Below, in pieces: positions 35,431 through 43,457 of a stretch of DNA of 64,000 bases. Where the stretch lies: contig NZ_PVMZ01000038.1 in the NCBI RefSeq assembly GCF_003001815.1, positions 1 to 64,000 of the forward strand, in the 5' to 3' direction. The notes below the pieces were generated by a model. That model worked only from the letters and a program-made list of their open reading frames with translations, was not told where the DNA came from and made no database searches. The DNA comes from Actinoplanes italicus (lineage in GTDB: Bacteria > Actinomycetota > Actinomycetes > Mycobacteriales > Micromonosporaceae). A program made the position numbers and the translations under genes. Position 1 is the stretch's first letter; every line of letters begins with the position of its first letter.

Positions 35431-38274
35431 GTGAATGGGTCCGATCTGGAGAAGCGGCTGCTCGCCGTGATCGACGAAGCCGACGACGACGCGGTCGTCG
35501 CGCTCCTGGCGCCGCTGTCCGAAACGGAACGCGCGGCGTTGGAGCCCTCTGTTGCCGCCCGGGCGGACGAGCTGCACCGGCTCGAGCACGAGCTGGTCTA
35601 TGACTTCGGCCCACGCCGGGAGGGCCTCCGGCACGTCCGCCGGCAGTTGCGGGCCGCTCACGTGGCCTGGGCCGGTGTCGGCACGCCGGAGAGCTGGCCA
35701 CCCGATGTCTCGATCCATGACGACAACGACGGTTGGTACCGCCGTGGCAACCTCACCGACGCGTTCCTCTCCGACACCGGGTACCGGGTGATCACCGAAC
35801 GTCGCCCGCCGTGGCTGGCCCGGCTCGCCGACGGGTACCTCGACTACGGGCCGCTGTGGTGTCAGGCCTGGCGGCTGGCCGTCGAGGGCTTCATCGACCG
35901 GCCCGCCGACGACCGCTACCTGCACGGGATCGCGGAGAACGCCGGGCAGTCCGTCGAGCAGCTGGCCGCGATGGTGGATCGCGACCCGGCCCTTCTCGAC
36001 GTCGACCTGCCCGCCCTGCTCGATCAGCCGGGCGGCCTCGATGTCCTGGTGCGCCGCGACGAGCGGTACACCCGCACCGAGGACCACGCGCTCGTCCGGT
36101 TCCGGGTCTGGGCGCCGCTGCTCGGCCGCGTCCTCGCCGAGGGACATCCGCTGCGGGAGCGCCTGCTCGACGGGCTGCTCGACGCCATGGGCGGTGACAT
36201 CGGCACGGACGCTCCCAAGTACAAGCAGTTCCTGGCGGATCTCAAGCCCACGGTGGTGGAGTTCGCCGCCCGGCGGCAGCGGTTGCTGCGGCTGGCGGGG
36301 CACCAGGTCCCGGGACTGGTCAGCTTCGGGGTGCAGACACTGCTCAAACTCGACCGGACGGGCCGGATCGACCCGGCCGACGTGGTGGAGCATCTCGGCG
36401 CGGCCACCGGTGCTCCCGCGGCCGGCACCGCCCGCGGTGCGATCAAGCTCATCGTGTCGGCGCTGCGCCGCCGGCCGGACCTACTGCCACAGGCCGTCGA
36501 CGCGCTGGTCCCGGCCCTGACCCACACCCGGCCCGACGTCCAGCAGGACGCGGTCGAGGCGCTGCTGCCACACCTCGCCGACCCGCTGGTCCGGCAGGCG
36601 CTGACCGGCGCGGTTCCCGACATGGCCCCGGCGGTCGCGGTTCTCGTACCGCTGGAGCAGGAGACGGTGCCGGAACCCGTCGCGGACCTCGCCGGGCTCA
36701 TCGCGGAGGCCCACGGGCTCGGCCTCGGTCCCTTCGACGCCACGACAGAGCCGCCGGCCGTCGTACCGCGGCCCTGGCTCGACGCCCGGCCCGGCCCGGA
36801 GATTCCGCCGGTCGCGAGCTTCGACGAGCTGATCGACGTGCTGCTGCGGGTCGTCGACGGGACCTACGAGTGGGCGCACGATCTGGAGCGGGCTCTCGAC
36901 GGGCTGGCCGCGCTGCACACCTCGCGGCCGGACGACTTCGGCCTGCGGGTCGGGCCGCTGGTCGACCGGGTCAACCGGTACTTCGAGGCCGAGCAGCCAG
37001 AGTGGGGCGAGCAGATCCGCGGGGACTTCTGCCATGTGGTCGCGCACTGGCTCGACCCCGGACGCGAACTTCCCGGCGACGTGCCATTGGGGACGCCGCG
37101 CGGGTGGCTCGCCGGCCGGCTGCGCGAGGTGCTGGTGATGTTCGCCGACGGCGCCACGGGACGGCTTCTGGCGTACCCGCAAGATCGGAACGGCTGGGTC
37201 GATCCGGCCGTGCTGACCGACCGCGTGATCGCCGCCGGCGACCCGGCCCCGGACCGGCCACTGGACATCGCGATCGCGATCACCCGGCTGGCGCCGCAGG
37301 GCCGGGACGCGGCCCGGGAACGACTCGCCGGGGTGCCCGGTGTTCTCGCGGCGGCGGTGCGGGCCGGATGCGGTTCGGGCGAAGACCTCAGCGGTACGCC
37401 GGAGCCGGTCCGCCGGGCGGTCGGCTGGCTGCTCGGGCAGCCGCACGACGGTGCGCCGTACCTGTTCGGTGAGCCGGCCGACGCCCCGCCGGCCGAGCTC
37501 GAGGTGCTGCCGTTGACCGCCTACCAGCAGGGCATGGACGTGCCGTTGCCCGACGGCGGCATCTTCCTCGACATGACCCACCTGCCGGAGTACCAGGCCT
37601 GGCAGGCATGGCACGAGTTCGCCGGTGACGCCCGGTACAGCACCGCCTGGGCGAGCACCCTGTGGCCCGGTGACACCCGGTGGATCTGGACGGTCGGGCT
37701 GCACGCCCGGCGGGCGCTCCCGTGGTTGCTCGACGCGGAGCGTCCGCTGCCCGGCGAGGCGTTCTCCCGGGTGCTCGGCGAGCTGACCGGCGACCGACCC
37801 GAACGGCGGGCCCTCGCCGCCGACGTGCTCACTCAGGTCGTCACGGACGGGCGGCTGACCAGCGCGGAGCTCGGCGCCGCCCTCGGCGCGGGCCGGCTCT
37901 GGGAGGGTCCTTCCGGGTATCGGATCGTGGAGGCCCTGACGCGTGTCGCGGCGGTCTCGGCTCTGCACGCGACGGTCGTACGACGAAGCCTCGCCCTGAG
38001 TCTGCCGACGTGGCGGGACCTCGCCCCGCGGGCGCTGTGCGCGCTCCTGACACTGCTCGATCAGCTCTGTACGACCGACGGGACCGATCCGGCCGGCGAG
38101 GGTGCCCGGGCGGCGCTGATCACGCTGGCCGATGGTCGCGGCAAGGCCGCCGGTCTGGCCCGGAAGGTGCTGGCGCATCCGGCCGACGGCCTGGACTGGC
38201 CCGGCCCGGCGGCGGCAGCAGCGCTCACCGCACGGCTGGATCGGGCGCGCGGAAATGTCGTACCCGGGATCTAG
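35431..38274 (+). CDS. Very large DUF6493-like helical-repeat protein, 947 aa
   Basis: GTG 35431 has AAGGAG eight bases upstream; ATG 35404 (956 residues) is the alternative. The protein is cytosolic, almost wholly alpha-helical and resembles HEAT-type repeats (LLPQAVDALVPALTHTRPDV then QQDAVEALLPHLADP). The C-terminal third (RRALPWLLDAERPLPGEAF to LTSAELGAALGAGRLWE) resembles actinobacterial DUF6493-type proteins. No nuclease, ATPase or membrane motif is visible. It is followed nine bases later by a second giant protein of similar character and preceded by the SWIM gene; together they form a probable functional unit. Family assignment is from memory of sequence character and is moderate. Confidence 0.75.
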   Translation: MNGSDLEKRLLAVIDEADDDAVVALLAPLSETERAALEPSVAARADELHRLEHELVYDFGPRREGLRHVRRQLRAAHVAWAGVGTPESWPPDVSIHDDNDGWYRRGNLTDAFLSDTGYRVITERRPPWLARLADGYLDYGPLWCQAWRLAVEGFIDRPADDRYLHGIAENAGQSVEQLAAMVDRDPALLDVDLPALLDQPGGLDVLVRRDERYTRTEDHALVRFRVWAPLLGRVLAEGHPLRERLLDGLLDAMGGDIGTDAPKYKQFLADLKPTVVEFAARRQRLLRLAGHQVPGLVSFGVQTLLKLDRTGRIDPADVVEHLGAATGAPAAGTARGAIKLIVSALRRRPDLLPQAVDALVPALTHTRPDVQQDAVEALLPHLADPLVRQALTGAVPDMAPAVAVLVPLEQETVPEPVADLAGLIAEAHGLGLGPFDATTEPPAVVPRPWLDARPGPEIPPVASFDELIDVLLRVVDGTYEWAHDLERALDGLAALHTSRPDDFGLRVGPLVDRVNRYFEAEQPEWGEQIRGDFCHVVAHWLDPGRELPGDVPLGTPRGWLAGRLREVLVMFADGATGRLLAYPQDRNGWVDPAVLTDRVIAAGDPAPDRPLDIAIAITRLAPQGRDAARERLAGVPGVLAAAVRAGCGSGEDLSGTPEPVRRAVGWLLGQPHDGAPYLFGEPADAPPAELEVLPLTAYQQGMDVPLPDGGIFLDMTHLPEYQAWQAWHEFAGDARYSTAWASTLWPGDTRWIWTVGLHARRALPWLLDAERPLPGEAFSRVLGELTGDRPERRALAADVLTQVVTDGRLTSAELGAALGAGRLWEGPSGYRIVEALTRVAAVSALHATVVRRSLALSLPTWRDLAPRALCALLTLLDQLCTTDGTDPAGEGARAALITLADGRGKAAGLARKVLAHPADGLDWPGPAAAAALTARLDRARGNVVPGI

Positions 38275-38283
38275 GGTCTCCTC

Positions 38284-41013
38284 ATGCCGCTCACCTGGGC
38301 CGGGCTCGCCGAGCCGCTCCGCCGCACCGACAGCACCTCTCTGGCCGCGATGCTGCTCGCCGCGTCCGAGCAGGATCGGGTGGCGTTCGCGCCAGAGGTC
38401 GAGCACAGGGTGCGGGCCAGGAGCGAGCGGCCGGAGTGGCCGGACGACAGCCCGGCCGGGTTGCTGGCGCTCGCCGTGATCGCCTGCATGCCCACCGCCG
38501 CCCGTGCCGCGGCGCTGCTCACCCGCCGGAGCATGCGCGGCTGGGGCGCGATCTCCACCGACCATTTCCTGTCGATAGCCCGGGCCCGGCGGTTGCCGTG
38601 GATCGGCGACCTCGGTGTCCGGCTCGCCGGCAGGTTGCCCGCACGCGATCCGATGCCGGCCGACTGGACGTTCTGCGAGGCACTGCTGCTGGCGGGCGAC
38701 GCCGAGCCACCGGCCACCGAGGGTGCGGTGCGTGGCTGGCTGTGGTCGATCGGCCTCGGCTGGTGGGATTCGCCCTCCCTCGTCGACGGCTTCCGGGGCA
38801 GCCCATGGCTTGACACGTTCCTCCCCCGCGTCTTCGAGATCGACGGCATCGGCCTCGATCTCCCGGCAACCGGGTCCGGCGGCCGGGACACGGAGTTCGC
38901 CACCACGATCGCGACCCTCGTCGCCGACGGCCGGCTGGATCGCAAGACCATTCTGGAGATGACTGTCGGCAGGCTGGCCCGCGGCGACCGTCCGGCCGCG
39001 CTGCGTCCGTTCACCGGACTGCACGACGAGCTCGCGCCCACGGTGGCCGAGCTGGCGATGTTCGCGGCCGACTACGTCCGGCTGTTACAGGAGGCGCCGT
39101 CCCCGGTCGCGGCCCTCGCCCAGCGGTCGCTCCGCGCCCTCGACGACGCCGGGATGCTCGACCTGGACACGCTGCTGGAAGCCTCCGGGCCAACCCTGCT
39201 GCGCTCCGAGAAAGTGCTGGTCAAGGCGCAGCTCACCTGGTTGGATCGACGCGCCCGCCGGACACCGGAGCGGGCCGCGGACCTCCTGGAGACCGTCGCG
39301 ACCGCGCTGGGCCATCCGGCGCTCGACATCCACGAGCGGGCACTGGCGGTGATCGACCGGCACCTGCTGCGGGTGGCCGCGGACTCGCCGGCCCGTGCCC
39401 GGATCGCCGCACTCACCAGCCCTTCCGCCGAGCCGGTCACGCACGCATCGGTGCCGCCGCCGGTTCCACAGGTCGCATCGGTGCTCCCGATCGAGACGCC
39501 CGCCGAGCTGGCCGAGGAGGTGATCGCCCTGCTGCACCAGCCGTCCGCGGTGAACTGGGAGCGGGTCCTCGCCGGGCTGGTGGCGCTGGCGCCGGCCGGG
39601 CTCGCCGACGCGCTCGGTCCGGTGCTCAACAGCCATCCGCAGCCGTTCCGCGAGGCCTGGGGGCACCTGCCGTTCCTGGGCGAGGCCATCCGGGCGGTTC
39701 TCGGACGTAGGCGCGGCCACGTCATGCGGGAACGCCTCCATGCTGCGGCCTGCGGGGACCTGGCCTCCCAGATCCACAACCCGGCTTCGGTCCTCGCGCT
39801 GCGGGTCGCCGAGGTCGCCGCCAGGCTCGTCGAGGATCCCATTCCGTGCCTGCTCGCCGCGCCGACCTATGTCACCGGCAGCATCGACGCCGACGTCCTG
39901 GTCGACCGGATGGCCCGGTTCGAGGCGGAGGGGCGTACACCCTGGCAGCTCGATCTCCAGCAGGCGCTGCTCCGCCTCCCGCGCACGACCGGCCCCGAGG
40001 TGCTGGCCCGCGCCGACGCCCTCACTTCACCGGCCGGCCGCCAGCTCGCCGCCTGGCTGCGCTCCGGCGGCCTGCCCGACCCGGTGAGCACCCGCTTCGA
40101 ACAGTGCGCCCACGACCCCGACGGCCGGGTCGTCATCCGCCGGGTGGTGGTCAACCTGGAGCCGGCCCGCACCGATGACAACCGCATCCTGCTCGAGGAA
40201 CCGTTGGTGACTCTCACCCGGCGATCCCGTCCCTACTACCAGGACTACTACTACGACGACTTCACGGAAGCCTTCGCCATGGTGCTCCCTCACCACCGTG
40301 AGGTGACCGCGGCCTGGGCGCTGCCCGCCATCGCCGCGCTCGCCGACCGGGACCAGCGCGATGCCTCCCTGCTGCCTCTGCTCGCCGACTGCTCCGGCCC
40401 GCCGGGCCCGGCCCTGACGCTCGCTGTGGCCTACGGTCTCGGCGCGCGCCACCAGCCGGACCGCGTCGCCGCCGTGGACGCCTTCCTGGTGCTGGCCGGC
40501 ACCCCGACCCGTGAACTGCCGTCCGCTGCCCCCGCGCCGCCCGGTCCTCCAGGCGGCGGGTCTTCCTCCTGCCTGCCTCCGGAGGTGCCGGCCGCCCACC
40601 AGGGTGACGAGGCGCCGGCCGGCGGGTCACCGGGCGGGCTGCCATCGGCCGGCGGGTCACCGGGCGGGCTGCCATCGGCGGGCGGCTCCTTCGCCGCCGG
40701 GGTCGGCGTGGAGCTGGGCGATCTGTGCTCTGACGGCACTGTGAAGCTCGGGCGTGTCGTGCCCGCACTCACCGACGCGCTTCAGGCCGGAGCGGCCGCC
40801 GCCGTCTGGGAGTTGCTGCGCGCTGCCCTGCCCCCGCTGCTGCCAACCGGCGCTCGCGGTCTTCCCGACCTGCTCGAGCTGGCCACGCGGGCGGCCACAT
40901 CGACCGGTGCTCGCGACGAGGTCCCCGGCCTGACGCAGATAGCGGCCCGCGGTGGCGGCTCCCGATCGGTCCGAGAGGCGAAACGGCTGCAGGCCGTCCT
41001 GTCAGCGCCTTGA
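38284..41013 (+). CDS. Second very large DUF6493-family protein, 909 aa
   Basis: The ATG at 38284 follows the previous stop by nine bases. The N-terminus shows ACMPTAARAAALLTRRSMRG and LPWIGDLGVRLAGRLPARDP. The C-terminus shows YYYDDFTEAFAMVLPHHREV, LTLAVAYGLGARHQPDRVAA and a closing IAARGGGSRSVREAKRLQA. These are the features I associate with DUF6493/DUF7824 proteins found beside SWIM genes. The protein is helical, soluble and without catalytic motifs. Between about residues 740 and 805 lies a Gly/Pro-rich insertion containing a perfect 10-residue repeat. The gene ends just before a C/T-rich repeat region. Confidence 0.8.
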   Translation: MPLTWAGLAEPLRRTDSTSLAAMLLAASEQDRVAFAPEVEHRVRARSERPEWPDDSPAGLLALAVIACMPTAARAAALLTRRSMRGWGAISTDHFLSIARARRLPWIGDLGVRLAGRLPARDPMPADWTFCEALLLAGDAEPPATEGAVRGWLWSIGLGWWDSPSLVDGFRGSPWLDTFLPRVFEIDGIGLDLPATGSGGRDTEFATTIATLVADGRLDRKTILEMTVGRLARGDRPAALRPFTGLHDELAPTVAELAMFAADYVRLLQEAPSPVAALAQRSLRALDDAGMLDLDTLLEASGPTLLRSEKVLVKAQLTWLDRRARRTPERAADLLETVATALGHPALDIHERALAVIDRHLLRVAADSPARARIAALTSPSAEPVTHASVPPPVPQVASVLPIETPAELAEEVIALLHQPSAVNWERVLAGLVALAPAGLADALGPVLNSHPQPFREAWGHLPFLGEAIRAVLGRRRGHVMRERLHAAACGDLASQIHNPASVLALRVAEVAARLVEDPIPCLLAAPTYVTGSIDADVLVDRMARFEAEGRTPWQLDLQQALLRLPRTTGPEVLARADALTSPAGRQLAAWLRSGGLPDPVSTRFEQCAHDPDGRVVIRRVVVNLEPARTDDNRILLEEPLVTLTRRSRPYYQDYYYDDFTEAFAMVLPHHREVTAAWALPAIAALADRDQRDASLLPLLADCSGPPGPALTLAVAYGLGARHQPDRVAAVDAFLVLAGTPTRELPSAAPAPPGPPGGGSSSCLPPEVPAAHQGDEAPAGGSPGGLPSAGGSPGGLPSAGGSFAAGVGVELGDLCSDGTVKLGRVVPALTDALQAGAAAAVWELLRAALPPLLPTGARGLPDLLELATRAATSTGARDEVPGLTQIAARGGGSRSVREAKRLQAVLSAP
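40621..40680 (+). repeat. Two copies of a 30-bp in-frame repeat
   Basis: ggcgggtcaccgggcgggct plus gccatcggcc/g occurs at 40621-40650 and 40651-40680, differing only in the last base. It encodes GGSPGGLPSA twice in a flexible linker of the DUF6493-family protein. Confidence 0.9.
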
Positions 41014-41498
41014 TCCAGCCGGCCTCCCCTGCCATCGCCACCGTCCTTCGCCCGCTGTCCTCCACCCTTCGCCCGCCGTCTTCCGCCCGTCCGTCCTTCG
41101 CCCGCTGTCCTCCACCCTTCGCCCGCTGCCCTTCCGTCCCCCGCTCTTCGCACGTCCGTCCGCCGTCCGCCGTCCGCCGTCCTTCGCCCGCCGCCCGTCC
41201 GTCCCCCGCCCTCGCCCGCCGTCCTTCGCCCGCCGTCAGCGGCACGGCGTCCATTGCCGCGCCTTCCGCGCTGCGGCGTCCCTCGCCCATTCCTTCCCCA
41301 GCCCTGTCCGGCCAGCTGCCGCGCCCGCCTCACCTCCCCGGCCGGCGCGGGGGCATGCGGTGGGCAATTCCGGCGGGTCAGCTTTGACCCGTCGTTAGCG
41401 GGGACGCCATGAGATCGTCGCCTGAGCGACGGATCGGTCACGTCGACTCTGATCGGACATCGGCGAGGAGCGCCGGTACTCAACCGTGGAGGAACAAC
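41014..41498. other. C/T-rich repeat spacer after the DUF6493 genes
   Basis: This 485-base gap is pyrimidine-rich on the plus strand up to about 41240. Beyond that it becomes ordinary high-GC sequence leading to the glycerophosphodiesterase ribosome-binding site. It contains a 36-bp direct repeat and many cgtccgcc / ccttcgcccgc motifs. I see no gene; short frames through it are compositionally biased. Confidence 0.65.
41041..41126. repeat. Exact 36-bp direct repeat, period 50
   Basis: The 36 bases at 41041-41076, beginning ccgtccttcgcccgctgtcc, recur exactly at 41091-41126. Shorter copies of ccttcgcccgc follow to about 41235. Confidence 0.9.
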
Positions 41499-42596
41499 GT
41501 GGCAGATCGCCGTCAGGTGCTGCGCTTCGGCGCTGTCGCCGCCGCCGCTCCGGCGCTGGCCGGGGCCGTTTCCGCGCCCGCACTGGCCGGCGGGCACGGC
41601 GGGGCCCGGCACAAGCCGCTGGTGGTGGGCCACCGTGGCGCCTCCGGCTACCGGCCCGAGCACACCCTCGCGTCGTACGAGCTGGCGGCCCGCCTGGGCG
41701 CCGACTACCTGGAGCCCGATCTGGTGAGCACCAAGGACGGTGTCCTGGTGTGCCGGCACGAACCCGAGATCGGCGGTACCACGGATGTCGCGTCCCGGCC
41801 GGAGTTCGCCGATCGTAAACGGACAGTCGTCCTCGACGGCGTCAGCGTGACCGGCTGGTGGACCCAGGACTTCACGCTCGCCGAGCTGAAGACACTGCGC
41901 GCCACCGAGCGGATCCCGGCGATCCGCCAGCAGAACACCGTGTACGACGGCTACTTCGAGGTGCCGACCTTCCAGGAGCTGCTGGACCTACGCAAGCGCC
42001 TCTCCAACGAGCTCGGCCGCGACCTGGGCGTCTTCCCGGAGACGAAGCACCCGACCTTCTTCCGGAACATCGGGCTGGCGCTTGAGAAACCATTGGTCCG
42101 TACGCTGCGCCGCAACGGCCTCGACAAGCGCGGCGCGAAGGTGTTCATCCAGTCGTTCGAGGCGGCGAACCTGCGCGACCTCGCCGACGACCACCGCGTC
42201 GAGGTTCCGCTGGTGTTCCTGAGCAGCGCGTCCGGCAGTCCGTTCAACGACCCCCGGTCGTACGCCGACTATCTGACCCCGGTCGGTATCAAGGAACTGT
42301 CGGAGTTCGTCGACGGTCTCGGCCCGGAGAAGGGACAGATCATCCCGCGCAAGGCGGACGGCACTCTCGGCACCCCGACGACGCTGGTCACTGACGCGCA
42401 CGCGGCCGGTCTCAAGGTTATCCCGTACACGTTCCGGGCGGAGAACTCCTTCCTCCCGGCCGAGCTGCGGGTCGGCACCGACACCACGGCGTACGGCAGG
42501 TCGATCGACGAGCAGGTCACGTTCCTGCGCACCGGTATCGACGGCCTCTTCACCGACAACCCCGACATCGGCGTCCTGGCCCGCACTCTCGTCTGA
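41499..42596 (+). CDS. Tat-exported glycerophosphodiester phosphodiesterase
   Basis: A 365-residue GDPD. The GTG at 41499 has GGAGGAACAAC upstream. The N-terminus DRRQVLRFGAVAAAAPALAG is a twin-arginine signal peptide. The catalytic region VVGHRGASGYRPEHT contains the HRG...E signature, and LEPDLVSTKDGVLVCRHEP gives the metal ligands and second His. It releases glycerol-3-phosphate from glycerophosphodiesters outside the cell. The product and the neighbouring Pit transporter suggest phosphate scavenging. GDPD and Pit are convergent rather than an operon, so co-regulation is only a suggestion. Confidence 0.93.
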   Translation: MADRRQVLRFGAVAAAAPALAGAVSAPALAGGHGGARHKPLVVGHRGASGYRPEHTLASYELAARLGADYLEPDLVSTKDGVLVCRHEPEIGGTTDVASRPEFADRKRTVVLDGVSVTGWWTQDFTLAELKTLRATERIPAIRQQNTVYDGYFEVPTFQELLDLRKRLSNELGRDLGVFPETKHPTFFRNIGLALEKPLVRTLRRNGLDKRGAKVFIQSFEAANLRDLADDHRVEVPLVFLSSASGSPFNDPRSYADYLTPVGIKELSEFVDGLGPEKGQIIPRKADGTLGTPTTLVTDAHAAGLKVIPYTFRAENSFLPAELRVGTDTTAYGRSIDEQVTFLRTGIDGLFTDNPDIGVLARTLV

Positions 42597-42619
42597 ACGC
42601 AACTCGGTCCTCTGAACGT

Positions 42620-42649
42620 GCCCTCGGCACGCTCCCCGTCGCCGAGGGC
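42620..42649 (+). terminator. Hairpin terminator after the GDPD gene
   Basis: A 9-bp stem gccctcggc / gccgagggc with a 12-base loop begins 23 bases after the stop codon. No T-run follows. Confidence 0.6.
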
Positions 42650-42854
42650 GCTTGGTGGCCGCCATCGGCGCAGGTCGGCGGCTCCACCGTCGGTGGTTTG
42701 AGGCTTTCATTCCGATTCGCACCTCGCTGGCAACTCGAGCGCAATCGAAGTCGTGACTTTCGGGCGAGACGTCCGACCCGAATGCCACAAGATCGCGCCA
42801 GGGTGGCGGCGACGGGGCGACGCAGCCGCGGCGTGTCGGGGGCGGCAACGACGG

Positions 42855-42906
42855 AACGGCGGCGCGGAAACGACGGCCGGAACGGCGGCGCGGAAACGAC
42901 GGCCGG
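42855..42906. repeat. Two copies of a 26-bp unit in a purine-rich tract
   Basis: aacggcggcgcggaaacgac followed by ggccgg occurs at 42855-42880 and 42881-42906. It is followed by further variable copies of ggcaacggcaacgcgggagcga up to about 42970 and then by gcgacg repeats. Confidence 0.88.
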
Positions 42907-43057
42907 GACGACGACGACGGCAACGGCAACGCGGGAGCGAAGGCAACGGCAACGGCAACGCGGGAGCGACGGCGACGGCGACGGCGCGACGGCAGCGACG
43001 AGGCAGCGACGGCGAGGCTTGGCTAGGGCGTACCCGGATGGAGGGATTGGGAAGTGG

Positions 43058-43088
43058 CCGGGCCCGGCACGTGGAGTGCCGGGCCCGG
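43058..43088 (-). terminator. Hairpin terminator after the Pit operon
   Basis: A 13-bp perfect stem (ccgggcccggcac with its complement) has loop gtgga. It lies 58 bases beyond the stop codon of the leftward small membrane gene. Confidence 0.7.
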
Positions 43089-43146
43089 GTTCGTTCAGGG
43101 ATCGGAAGTGCCGCGCCCGGAAGGGCCGCGCCTCAGGGCGCCGGGA

Positions 43147-43446
43147 TCACTTGGCGATCAGGGTCGGGTAGATGTGGGAGAACTCGAGCTTGTAGCCGAA
43201 CCCGCTGGCCACGATGAACGTGAGACCGAGCAGCACACCGACGACGACCACCGCGAACAGCGCGTATCCGAGGACCGTGCCCAGCGGGCGGCTGGGCCCC
43301 GGAGTGTCGCTGACGGTGGTGGCCCCGGCGCCCCAGGCCAGGGAGCGGATGCCGAGGGCGAACAGGATCGGCAGGCCGGCTCCGAGGGCGAGTCCGGCGA
43401 TGAGTACCTGCCAGGCGCCGTCGATGGCGAAACCGAGATTGTGCAT
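43147..43446 (-). CDS. Small membrane protein linked to Pit transporter, 99 aa
   Basis: A 99-residue protein with two strong membrane helices (WQVLIAGLALGAGLPILFAL and GTVLGYALFAVVVVGVLLGL). GAGAGG before the ATG supports the start. It begins 11 bases after the phosphate-transporter gene and is surely co-transcribed with it. Small two-helix proteins at this position are frequent in actinobacterial pit operons, but I know of no defined function. It could be an accessory subunit or regulator of the transporter; this is inference from context. Confidence 0.8.
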   Translation of the reverse strand: MHNLGFAIDGAWQVLIAGLALGAGLPILFALGIRSLAWGAGATTVSDTPGPSRPLGTVLGYALFAVVVVGVLLGLTFIVASGFGYKLEFSHIYPTLIAK

Positions 43447-43457
43447 GACGAGACCTC

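Larger units (their letters stand above)
42597..43146. other. Gene-free convergent spacer with terminators and repeats
   Basis: These 550 bases contain a hairpin soon after the GDPD gene (42620-42649), a purine-rich repeat region (about 42790-43020) and a strong hairpin (43058-43088) near the stop of the leftward small membrane gene. Long frames exist but encode only Arg/Gly/Asp repeats, so I annotate no gene. Confidence 0.65.

Noticed and set aside
42698..43217. Open frames of 154-157 codons through the purine-rich repeats
   Set aside because: They encode only Arg/Gly/Asp/Thr repeats in every frame and lack start signals.
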